This document shows, piece by piece, positions 32,701-40,694 of a DNA stretch of 40,694 nt. The notes under the pieces were generated by a model. That model made no database searches, had not been told where the DNA came from, and saw only the letters and a program-made list of their open reading frames with translations. The DNA lies in NCBI RefSeq assembly GCF_000003605.2, contig NW_003107594.1, positions 153,596-194,289 on the forward strand, in the 5' to 3' direction. Position 1 is the stretch's first letter. The number at the start of each line of letters is the position of its first letter. The position numbers and the translations under genes are program-made. This DNA is from Saccoglossus kowalevskii. Lineage: Eukaryota; Hemichordata; Enteropneusta; Harrimaniidae.

Positions 32701-35700
32701 TATTACAAGATTTTGTGTGTAAGGCGATGGTGATTTACCATAAATAATTAAATATGCAGGCTAATTTATTTCATACATGCAGACACTTATGGACTCTTCA
32801 GTGATATGTATTTAGATTACTGTCTAACATATAAAATACAAGATATAAAAAGTTATATCAGAACCAACAAGGTCAATGTCCTGACTGACTGAACAGCAAT
32901 GCTGATGTACAATGTGCAAAAAACACAATATCCTTTCTCTTAGCAGTACACACTTAACCAAGCAAAGCCTGACTCCCTTTAAAACAAACCCCAACTTATT
33001 GATACTCATTTCATTAATTTGATTGAATTTGTAGAAAATAAAACTTTTTAATAAACATTTACTCAACTGTGTTACATTATCACTACCAGACATCTTTGTT
33101 AATTAATAATTTGGAACTAATTTTTCTAAAAGGACATACAGTATTCTAAAGCAACTCTTTTCTTGTTTCTCTCAATGATTTTTTTATTCTTCAAAATTTG
33201 AAAATACATCTTTAATAATATAGGTTTAGAAAATAGAGAAAATTAGAAATGTTATGCATCACTGTTTGGGGTGTTAAACCCTATCAAATTGATAAGTACA
33301 AATATCCAAACTAAGGGTTTTATCAGTTATAGAGACAACAGCAAAGAAATGGGAAAACACCAGTTAAAAAATGATAAAAATATGAAATAGAAAAGAGAAG
33401 GTGGGAAGCTGAAGAGATGGAAATACTTGACTTCATCTCAATATGTATGTTGATATCTGAAACAGACACAGGAAAGATACGGTGAAATTGGACAGTCAAA
33501 AATTACCATCACTCAACCACAGTCCCGTGATAGAAGGACTGTGACTCAACCAAATTATGCCAGCATGCTGTAGAGGGAGTCAGGCTGCATGTACTATTCT
33601 AATAAGAAACAAAATTGTTGTGAACAAGAATTAAAGAGTCAACTATTGTGCATATTAGATTTTGAAGAACTTAATAAGCCTTGATGATTCAACCATTTTA
33701 TTTCAGTTTTTATTAATTCAATAATTTTTGTATTTATGAAAAAGTTTGTTGTTCTGCTGTCTCACACACAGCAGCAAACTATTCACTGAAGCCAAATCTT
33801 CTGACACACCCAAGGTCAAATGTCAAACCAGACTGCAAGGTTGTACAAAAGATTGATAGTTACTGTAATGCTGTCAGTTTAATAAACCAAACACTGACGC
33901 AACATTGTCAAAACTTACTCTTGTTATATCCAGTAAATCATGAAGTTCAAGTTGTTTATAAATTTGGAGACGGTACTCGTCCATCTGCATCTTCTTTATT
34001 TTAGCTAAATCATAATCTTCATTTTCAACAGCCCTTCTTTTCTCAACTTCAAATCTGCCAAGTTTTTCCCCAACCTAGAGAAAATACATCAAATATGAAA
34101 TCATGTACAAGTATGACAGTTATAAGAATAAATATACAAACAATTTACAATTTATGACAATTTTCCTAACAGTTATTACAATAGGTTGTGCTGTACTATG
34201 ACAAGGAAAACATGGATGTGAAAAAAAATATTATGAAACAGCTAATAAACAAAGTTGTTGACTGGTTATCTTATTTCTACATCACTGTATTTGTCACACC
34301 CACCCCAGTTATTGATGATTGTCAAAATAAGAGACCAAAACCATTAGTCTAGTGTCACTGATACAGAGACGACACTTTGAGAAACCTTTCCATATCATCT
34401 AAGAGCAAATGATCTTCTGTGCACTGATAACAACACCTACAGTACAGTTCTCGCGAAAGCTTTGGCTTTTGTGGCATCATTGTCGCCTACGCACGGCTTC
34501 ATTGTCGCCTCAGCATCGCATCATTGTGGCATCAGCTTCGCGTCATTGACAATTGAAGCTGTGTTCGCCTCGCTTATTTTGTGGCATCATCGTGGCTTCA
34601 GCTTCGCAGTCTCATGGCATCAACATGGCATCAGCTTCAAAGTATTGTGACATGAGTATGACCTCATTATTTTCACATGGAAAGGCAGTAGAGAAAAACA
34701 CATGTACAGAAGTTCGATATGTAATCGATTTGAAATTCAAGGCGATAAGGGGAATAAAATAATATGACCAAGAGTAAAATGTCATTTTAAAAAGATATCT
34801 TGTTTAATTATTTAATGTTGCGAGTATTGGGTATCAAAAACTATGTGAAGTACATTGCAATCTGCAAGGTGACGAGTGTCACATTAACTGCAAGAAAAAT
34901 CGTGATAAATTTAAATCACACGATGTAATCGTCGTTCGGAAACAACACAATTTGCTATACGAAATGAAACTGTTCTTGTTATAAAATTACCTTATTTTCG
35001 TTCATTTTATTTCCTGGTAAGAGAACAGATTCAGATTCCTCATTTCAGTGGTATTTTTCTGTGTTTCGTTTAGTTTTAGCCGAGTCCGATCCCATGCCCG
35101 GACTACTAGTAATACATGCAAAACACACGTACGTCGCCTGGTGCGTCGGCGTTGTCGCCTACCATCATGATACAAAGTTCCAAAACAAGTGCGTACATTT
35201 CTAACTATGATTGGATGGTTGTGGTAGCGTCGGTCCGGTAAAATTTTACATCTAATTTTCAATCTGAGCTCGATCTATACGTACTTTAAAAGTATTCTCA
35301 CAAAAAATATTTTCGAATAAAAACGAGCCACATGCCCTGTAAAAAATCGAATAGTACTTGACATGCAGAAATAATTTATTGGGCTTAAGAAAAAAAAAAC
35401 GTGTCCATTTAGTTGTAGCCGTAAATATTTGGTGACCAGTCGATGAACAATTTGAAACTCATGATACACGCAGAAGTCCTTCGATACTGAATATCATCGA
35501 CCCCAATCTGGTTTACCTTATTTCCCAACTTGCAAAACTGATTTGTATTTCAGCCCAGTTTTTTTCTTCCTTTTTTTGAACTGAGGTCAAATCCCAGCCG
35601 TTTGTCAAAATATACCGATGTTTTTCAGTGAATAATTGTGAAGCCTGTCACAGCACAAAAAAACTATGTGAATCGACGCCGGAGATTGGATGGTACGACG

Positions 35701-38700
35701 ACCATTAAATTAGCGTCAAATATGCTTTGTTACAACATCATTGATTGGCTGAGAGTCACCTGATCGAGGCACGACCTGGGTCACATAACCATATTTGTTC
35801 GTATTATCAACAGGACTTTGCGAGAGAACCACACCCACATATTCAACCATTTTAGCGCGGAAGTTACCAACAAATGTCAAAAACTCATGAATTTTATGGA
35901 TTTGAATAAAATAAAGCTAGCGATTGGCAAGACTGGTTAATAATATATCCCACGATGCTCTTTGAATTTTTTAATTTTATTTCAAGGAGAGAAATGGATA
36001 ATTGAAGTTCTATCGATTTCAAGGCGACTGTTTCACCGCGACAACTCTACCCTGTGTTGTAGTTTCGTGAGATGAAAAAAAAATATAATAAATAGTACTT
36101 GTTTAATTATTTCGTTTTACAGCCCGCAAATCACGGGACATGATCCCCACGAATTGCGATAAATAAATGCTGATTGTGTTGAATGACGGACGTCGGGACT
36201 GTTTGGAGAAACCAACAGGGATCGATATTCCAAACCGTGAAACAAATTATTGGAATAAATGAAATTATTAACGAAAGACGAGATTTTTCCAGATATTTAC
36301 GAACATACTGTCATACCAAATATATGCAAAATTGACAAATACACAGAGATATTAGGTTTTATTTTAGCCTTAGAAATATTTTCTTTCACTCAGTACATGC
36401 GTGGGACTTCTATTTAGCTTCATGGACCTTCGGCTTGTCTTCTCCTTGGGGAAATAACAATAATTATACAAATCGTAAACTCAACACAGTCAGGAAAAGA
36501 AACCCAGACAACCATGTCGTACTTCTGTTGAAATACATTTTGTAGCAGTACGTCATGTCAGAATATTGTTTAAAATAAAATAGTCAATCCCAGCCAAATC
36601 TAGGTCAAAGGGTCAGATTGCATGCATATAATTATAGATAGTTAAAACAAAAAAGTATTTGAACTTTTGGTGGTTGTTCAACATCTATGCATGGTTACTA
36701 AACTAGTAACCGTGATCTATGAAAACTAGAAAATTGTTAGTAGTCCGAATTTTTGCACAGTCAAAAATAAAGCGGAAATTCAACAAGCAGTCGCAAAAGC
36801 GAGCGATTGAAAAGCGAAACAGGCGAGAGGTTGGGCGAAACGAGTTCTGTACTTCTTTGTTTGATGAAGCGATGCTGATGCCACATTGTCGCCATAATGA
36901 GGCCACAATGAAGCGAAGCGATAACCGCCTAATTTTTTAATGTCGCAACATTGATGCGATGCTGAAGCTATAACAATGCCATAATAATGCGATGCTGAAG
37001 CCAAGGTGAAGCTGAAGTGAAGCCAAAGCTTTCGCGAGAACTGTACTGTACATGTATATTCATTTCTGATATGTATGAACACAGTCATTTTATGTTTATA
37101 GAAGTTGAACAAGCTAGTTTGCACTTTGTGGACAATATAAAACAAGTACAGGTGGAATTCAATCTTATCCACGGTGCTTACCTTCTGTAAGTCAGCAATG
37201 GCCTGTTTTAGTCTCTTGGCAAGGTCGTATCTTTCTTCTGTGTCAAAATAAAAATAATAATAAGTAATTATTTAATTATTAATATATGTGCCTGGATGCC
37301 ACTAGAGGGAGCTATGCCTGTCACTAGAGGGAGCCATGCCTTTCACTAGAGGGAGCCATGCCTTTCACTAGAGGACGCCATGCCTGTCACTAGAGGACGC
37401 AGTGACCCACCAATCTGCAGTGATCCTACATTCTGCAGTGACCCACCACTCTAGTGACCCTACATTCTGCAGTGACCCACCACTCTAGTGACCCACCACT
37501 CTGTAGTGACCCACCATTCTGTAGTGACCCACCATTCTGTAGTGACCCACCATTCTGTAGTGACCCACCATTCTGTAGTGACCCACCACTCTGTAGTGAC
37601 CCACCACTCTGTAGTGACCCACCACTCTGTAGTGACCCACCACTCTGTAGTGACCCACCACTTCAGTGACCCACCACTCTGTAGTGACCCACCACTCTGC
37701 AGTGACCTACCACTCTGCAGTGACCTACCATTCTGCAGTGACCCACCACTCTGCAGTGACCCACCACTTCGCAGTGACCCACCACTCTGCAGTGATCCAC
37801 CACTCTGCAGGGACCCACCACTCTACAGTGACCCACCACTCTGTAGTGACCCACCACTCTGCACTGACCCATGCTCTGTAGTGACCCACCATGCTACAGT
37901 GACCAACCACTCTGCAGTGACCCACCACTTCGCAGTGACCCACCACTCTGCAGTGACCCACGACTTCGCAGTGACCCATCACTTCGCAGTGACCCATCAC
38001 TTCGCAGTGACCCACCACTCTACAGTGACCCACCACTCTACAGTGACCCACCACTCTGCACTGACCCACCACTCTGTAGTGACCCACCACTTTACAATGA
38101 CCCACCACTCCAGTGACCACCATTCTGCAGTGACCAACCACTCTGTAGTGACCCACCATTCTGTAGTGACCCACCACTTTGCAGTGACCCACCACTCTGT
38201 AGTGACCCACACTCTGTAGTGACCCACCACTTTACATTGACCCACCACTTTACATTGACCCACCACTCTGCAGTGACCCACCACTCTGCAGTGACCCACT
38301 ACTCTGCAGTGACCCACCACTCTGCAGTGACCCACCACTCTGCAGTGACCCACCACTCTGCAGTGACCCACCACTTTACAGTGACTCACCACTCTGTAGT
38401 GACTCACCACTCTGTAGTGACCCACCACTCTACAGTGACCACCATTCTGCAGTGACCCACCACTCTGTAGTGACCCACCATTCTGTAGTGACCCACACTC
38501 TGTAGTGACCCACCACTTTACAATGACCCACCACTTTACAATGACCCACCACACTGCAGTGACCCACCACTCTGTAATGACCCACCACTTTACAATGACC
38601 CACCACACTGCAGTGACCCACCACTCTGTAGTGACCCACCACTCTGCAGTGACCCACCATTCTGCAGTGACCCACCACTCGGTAGTGACCCACCATTCTG

Positions 38701-39823
38701 CAGTGACCCACCACTCTGTAGTGACCCACCACTCTGTAGTGACCCACCACTCTGCAGTGACCCACCACTCTGTAGTGACCCACCACTCTGCAGTGACCTA
38801 CCACTCTGCAGTGACCCACCACTCTGCAGTGACCCACCACTTCGCAGTGACCCACCACTCTGCAGTGATCCACCACTCTGCAGGGACCCACCACTCTACA
38901 GTGACCCACCACTCTGTAGTGACCCACCACTCTGTAGTGACCCACCACTCTGCACTGACCTACGCTCTGTAGTGACCCACCAGGCTACAGTGACCAACCA
39001 CTCTGCAGTGACCCACCACTTCGCAATGACCCACCACTCTGCAGTGACCCACGACTTCGCAGTGACCCATCACTTCGCAGTGACCCACCACTCTACAGTG
39101 ACCCACCACTCTACAGTGACCCACCACTCTGCACTGACCCACCACTCTACAATGACCCACCACTCCAGTGACCACCATTCTGCAGTGACCAACCACTCTG
39201 TAGTGACCCACCATTCTGTAGTGACCCACCACTTTGCAGTGACCCACCACTCTACAGTGACCCACCATTCTGCAGTGACCCACCACTCTGTAGTGACCCA
39301 CACTCTGTAGTGACCCACCACTTTACATTGACTCACCACTCTGCAGTGACCCACCACTCTGTAGTGACCCACCACTCTGCAGTGATCCACCATTCTGCAG
39401 TGACCCACCACTCGGTAGTGACCCACTACTTCGCAGTGACCCATCACTCCGCAGTGACCCATCACTCCGCAGTGACCCATCACTCTGCAGTGACCCATCA
39501 CTCCGCAGTGACCCATCACTCCGCAGTGACCCACCAGTACGCAGTGACCCACCACTCAGCAGTGACAGCAGTTGCAACAATTCATTCTTTTTAGAGAATT
39601 AAACATTTAACCTTTTAACAACTTTTGAGATCTTTCATAGATCTAGAGAATTATGTACAATTGGTACAAAATTAACAAGACAAATTATTTTGTTCAAATG
39701 ATAAATAACTTACGTAGTACTGCTTCATTTTTTCTTACATCAAGCTTGCGTATAATCTGGGCTACTTCTGGATCCTGGTACATATCAAAGGCTAGGTCAT
39801 CCATAGGGGATATATAATCTGGT
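23670..39823 (-). CDS. CEP104: CEP104 centrosomal / ciliary-tip protein, 3' part (15 exons, N-terminal exons outside window)
   Basis: Exons read right to left with consistent phases: 2134 coding bases, about 710 residues to TAA at 23672-23670. Human CEP104 is about 925 residues, so roughly the first 190 (jelly-roll domain) lie beyond the right edge. Domain order: SPMDDLAFDMYQDPEVAQII, coiled coils (VEKRRAVENEDYDLAK), a Pro-rich linker, the TOG domain (TWSYREDA, WIPKHK, RTGDT, MAQFKEV, LTVDNVMKF), a second coiled coil, then zinc fingers (CIFC, GLDLHYWKHC, CTHCKQ, CPRCHEAV, NRCPLCHM). In vertebrates CEP104 sits on distal centrioles and the ciliary tip, binds tubulin through TOG, and interacts with CP110/CEP97, NEK1 and EB1. 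The human EB1-type SxIP motif is not visible in this C terminus. Confidence 0.96.
24200..24340 (-). CDS. CEP104: CEP104 exon n (last zinc finger)
   Basis: Phase 1 to 1. ANRCPLCHMNIAAGEDGWKK, then HLMSRDGCKNNPRRELALKR. Matches the family's NRCPLCHENF...WKAHLMGPAGC. Acceptor ctttgtag, donor gtatgt. Confidence 0.95.
24880..25018 (-). CDS. CEP104: CEP104 exon m (second zinc finger)
   Basis: Phase 0 to 1. VVEISGLTEHLLTECEKRTQ, then FAKCPRCHEAVEKAQLDKHV. Ligands: H/C of TEHLLTEC and CPRC. Acceptor ttacacag, donor gtaact. Confidence 0.95.
25174..25391 (-). CDS. CEP104: CEP104 exon l (first zinc finger)
   Basis: Phase 1 to 0. After a Ser/Lys linker: DKMCIFCNEKNDDFNEEG, then LDLHYWKHCPMLKRCTHCKQ. 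CxxC plus HxxxHC zinc ligands are visible. Acceptor gtgttag, donor gtttgt. Confidence 0.97.
25453..25755. mobile_element. Diverged second copy of the TTAA MITE
   Basis: Colinear with 717-999, sharing blocks such as atatgggtctcatataaaca, gcccaggtcaaacctcatac and ggaaaatcaatgtttatca. TTAA at the left, TTAC at the right (decayed). Lies in the intron between CEP104 exons k and l. Confidence 0.9.
25925..26102 (-). CDS. CEP104: CEP104 exon k (second coiled coil)
   Basis: Phase 0 to 1. Lys/Gln-rich SQQKAAQKADHERKQAQIN, then ALQSELQQLKDLASTQGKK: a clear heptad-like coiled coil before the zinc fingers. Acceptor cttgcag, donor gtattg. Confidence 0.92.
26499..26733 (-). CDS. CEP104: CEP104 exon j (end of TOG domain)
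   Basis: Phase 2 to 0. SGLTVDNVMKFCVNALDHNA, then GEVRDGAVRIIFDLYRMRG and PPDEPSTRKNTLYRQIFEGF. Acceptor tttctag, donor gtaaaa. Confidence 0.96.
27387..27571 (-). CDS. CEP104: CEP104 exon i (TOG domain)
   Basis: Phase 0 to 2. AQRLRETDIKFIVEMAQFKE, then VRSMVPHTCVQPFKLSMAT and VVIVEKLLNQLGLEKN. Acceptor attctag, donor gtttgt. Confidence 0.95.
27984..28118 (-). CDS. CEP104: CEP104 exon h (TOG domain)
   Basis: 45 codons, phase 0. VFNAALNLLRMILEEWIPKH, then KIPKQDTTHAVDKTLPELL and ARTGDT. Acceptor aacctcag, donor gtgagt. Confidence 0.96.
28304..28471 (-). CDS. CEP104: CEP104 exon g (TOG domain)
   Basis: 56 codons, phase 0. VSGAFSKTWSYREDAFVAI, then EEMPTGTDKEELRNLLRAA and IRDKVFA. Acceptor aacacag, donor gtaag. 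Confidence 0.96.
28703..28844 (-). CDS. CEP104: CEP104 exon f (start of TOG region)
   Basis: Phase 2 to 0. Contains SPRREPSPDTARTVEED and GEPEPMTEKQMREAGTVID; the GEPEPxTEK motif is diagnostic. Acceptor attag, donor gtaag. Confidence 0.95.
29052..29381. other. Assembly gap (330 N)
   Basis: Unknown bases inside the intron between CEP104 exons e and f. Exon e ends in phase 2 and exon f starts with the one base needed, so no missing exon is required, though a phase-neutral one is possible. Confidence 0.99.
29582..29730 (-). CDS. CEP104: CEP104 exon e (Pro-rich linker)
   Basis: Phase 0 to 2. Begins SERDKLRTPPREYSPPPP and ends NDERPLPALKK, matching the YDERPLPAI motif that ends the family's linker. 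Acceptor ttttacag, donor gtaag. Confidence 0.93.
30457..30480 (-). CDS. CEP104: CEP104 exon d, 24-bp microexon
   Basis: Encodes QLFWPPKD, phase 0 to 0, between tttttacttttcaag and gtaagt. It takes the place of the RPFDLPLQP stretch after LLDAEL in the vertebrate protein. Removing it would keep the frame, so it could be optional. Confidence 0.65.
30804..30901. repeat. Degenerate ~34-bp tandem repeat beside the TTAA element
   Basis: tgtgaagtt(t)ag occurs at 30820, 30853 and 30887 in related surroundings, ending directly at the left TTAA of the next element. Confidence 0.7.
30902..32460 (+). mobile_element. TTAA-flanked DNA transposon relic (Kolobok / Mutator-like transposase)
   Basis: TTAA at 30902-30905 and 32457-32460. 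The inner ends GGATGCGGTAGA and, reversed, GAATGCGGTAGA match at 11 of 12 bases. The 1.55-kb interior carries a plus-strand transposase remnant. The size and TTAA target suit Kolobok; piggyBac is the alternative. It sits in the CEP104 intron between exons c and d. Confidence 0.7.
31130..31629 (+). pseudogene. Decayed transposase fragment inside the TTAA element
   Basis: One frame gives FNINRNSVLVRRAVGRGLRG then LKKLVVYVGLP. After a frameshift near 31470-31490 another frame gives KNAVSEVAVEVECLLEQ and VVELTSTRGWRLGMSTSFSG before a stop. The order (N-R-x-V...G-x-G...L-x-x-F/L...P, then a G-W-x-x-R/L-G-x-x-S-x-x-G block) resembles the Mutator-like transposase domain common in invertebrate genomes, where the block usually reads D-G-S/T-W-x-x-R-G-x-x-S-L-N-G. 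The Asp is replaced and the frame is broken, so it is inactive. Assigned by pattern only. Confidence 0.5.
32461..33918. other. CEP104 intron sequence, no feature seen
   Basis: AT-rich. ORFs here (for example minus strand 32824-33093) show no family resemblance. Confidence 0.6.
33919..34074 (-). CDS. CEP104: CEP104 exon c (coiled coil)
   Basis: 52 codons, phase 0. Begins VGEKLGRFEVEKRRAVENED, then YDLAKIKKMQMDEYRLQIY and KQLELHDLLDITR. Acceptor ctctag, donor gtaag. Confidence 0.96.
34438..37050. mobile_element. 2.6-kb DNA transposon with perfect 29-bp terminal inverted repeats and TA flanks
   Basis: The element 34440-37048 begins CAGTACAGTTCTCGCGAAAG and the same 29 bases (ending CTTTGGCTT) occur inverted at the right end. 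TA lies on each side (34438-34439 and 37049-37050). Inside both ends, about 200 bp are built of degenerate gcatcattgtcgc / gcttcagcatcgc motifs in opposite orientation. The 2.2-kb interior has no recognisable transposase, so the element looks non-autonomous. TA target and CAGT ends would suit Tc1/mariner-type mobilisation, but the long subterminal repeats are unusual. It lies in the CEP104 intron between exons b and c. Confidence 0.85.
37182..37237 (-). CDS. CEP104: CEP104 exon b (coiled coil)
   Basis: Encodes QERYDLAKRLKQAIADLQK including the junction codon; matches the family's KERYDYAKKLKQAIADLQK. Acceptor gacacag, donor gtaag. 56 bp. Confidence 0.95.
37295..37400. repeat. 22-bp tandem array, five copies (CACTAGAGGGAGC motif)
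   Basis: actagaggg/a units start at 37301, 37323, 37345, 37367 and 37389, spacing 22. The unit reads tcactagagggagccatgcc. It abuts the 18-bp minisatellite. Confidence 0.93.
37401..39566. repeat. 18-bp minisatellite, about 120 copies, with higher-order duplication
   Basis: Unit cagtgacccaccactctg with c/t, a/t and tc/ct variants and occasional shorter units. Because 18 is a multiple of three, long spurious ORFs (HHSVVT or VGHCRV repeats) run through it on both strands. Variant order repeats at about 1.06-1.09 kb: a gcactgaccc-to-gctctgta block at 37861 and 38952, and actccagtgaccaccattct at 38107 and 39162. Lies in the CEP104 intron between exons a and b. Confidence 0.97.
39714..39823 (-). 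CDS. CEP104: CEP104 exon a (first in window)
   Basis: Encodes PDYISPMDDLAFDMYQDPEV then AQIIRKLDVRKNEAVL; near-identical to vertebrate CEP104 just after the N-terminal domain. Acceptor ttttag, donor gtaag. It needs an upstream exon ending in phase 2, beyond the window. Confidence 0.96.
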
Positions 39824-40694
39824 CTAAAATAGAAACAAATTATGTACCACATTCACTCTCTTTGGAATGCACTGTAAGATTACATCTATAGAATCAGAAT
39901 TTGGAATCTAAACATTGACCACCATTAAGGTTCTATGGGTTCTAAGCTATGTATACAACACATTTCGCATTTATTCCAATTTGACAAGTTTCTGACGTAA
40001 TCAGACATGTGACATAAATACACAAATTATATATTTTCCGCATTATTAATTATTTTTAATTAATTTTGACTCCAGTTAAAGAATGGCAAAAATACTTGAT
40101 TTTGATGTCATGTGACCATCTTCATTGGGTCAGGAAAGAAATTCAAGTGGATATATTTGACATGATGTATAGCGTATTTGTGAAGTTTGAAAACAAAATA
40201 GCCACTAGTCAGCCATTTTGAATCTGATAAACAAAACAATGTGCACCAAGGTACCTTTATGTATTTACAAAATTTAAACAAATTTGTCTATGCACGACTG
40301 GCTACAGAATGGCGGAAATGCTTGATTTTGATGAATTTATCTTGAATAAGATACATGTATGCATGTGCATCAGTATTTCATAGTGTATAAAGTGTGTTTA
40401 AAGTTTGAACGTGATTGGTCCTGGCATGTCAGAGATACATAATAATATAATAATAATAATAATAACTTTATTGCATCCTTAGAAATACAATGTTTCTATC
40501 AGTTAATAGCGATAAAGATTAGTTGTGATAACTACTACTATAAAAGAAAGTTATTTGTTAATGGGATAAAACAAGTGTTACATATCAAATGGCATTTTCA
40601 CTCCTTGATTGAAATGCATTATGAATATAATTGCCAATCTTTTTTATTATTACATCATCTTTTGAAGTCATCAAGAAATTAAATTTCTGGAGAT
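39824..40694. other. CEP104 intron at window edge
   Basis: No further CEP104 exon was seen. Two diverged copies of a block of about 227 bp start near 40081 and 40308 (agaatggcaaaaatacttga versus agaatggcggaaatgcttga). An (ATA/TAA)n microsatellite lies at 40441-40466. Confidence 0.65.

Noticed and set aside
35002-35262. Arg-rich ORF inside the 2.6-kb TIR element as a possible transposase or CEP104 exon
   Set aside because: No recognisable motif, and the CEP104 exons on either side (b and c) join exactly without it.
35674-35690. tcgacgccggagattg shared with STRA6-like exon 18 (about 633-648), suggesting gene-fragment capture
   Set aside because: A single 16-base match is expected by chance in a window this size, and the similarity does not extend.
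37454-39594. Long ORFs on both strands (up to about 240 codons) made of HHSVVT or VGHCRV-type repeats
   Set aside because: They arise because the 18-bp repeat is a multiple of three and has no stop in several frames; they occur on both strands at once and lie in a CEP104 intron.

Overview
This is a eukaryotic, intron-rich, AT-rich window, most likely from a marine invertebrate bilaterian. Genes are split into many short exons with GT-AG introns, and the proteins match animal-only families. The introns and spacer carry MITEs, DNA-transposon relics, a dead LINE and several minisatellites. I cannot name the species. There is no sign of prokaryotic organisation, rRNA, tRNA or CRISPR.

Two genes were rebuilt exon by exon from splice sites, reading-frame phase and remembered family similarity. 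Both lie on the minus strand, one behind the other. (1) Positions 12549 to 475 hold a complete STRA6-like multi-pass membrane protein gene (vitamin A / RBP-receptor family). It has 18 coding exons, all phases agree, and it encodes 630 residues from ATG to TAG. (2) Positions 39823 to 23670 hold the 3' part of CEP104, the ciliary-tip / centrosomal protein with coiled coils, a TOG domain and a zinc-finger array. It has 15 exons giving about 710 residues to TAA; the N-terminal exons lie beyond the right edge. A 330-base assembly gap (29052-29381) falls inside one CEP104 intron, and the flanking exon phases join without it.

Layout: 1-474 is sequence downstream of the STRA6-like gene. 475-12557 is that gene; intron 1 is almost filled by a 68-bp minisatellite whose every unit contains a copy of the exon 2 splice-acceptor region. 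12558-23669 is intergenic, with a short hAT-type MITE, a broken LINE (about 16080-18550) interrupted by other DNA, and a 9-copy 43-bp array. 23670-39823 is CEP104. Its introns hold a TTAA-flanked MITE, a TTAA-flanked element with a decayed transposase (Kolobok / Mutator-like), a 2.6-kb element with perfect 29-bp terminal inverted repeats and TA flanks, a 22-bp array and a 2.2-kb 18-bp minisatellite with higher-order duplication. 39824-40694 is CEP104 intron.

The two genes have no evident shared pathway. The most unusual structures are the splice-acceptor minisatellite, a GC-AG intron in the STRA6-like gene, and the pile-up of mobile elements and arrays in CEP104 introns.
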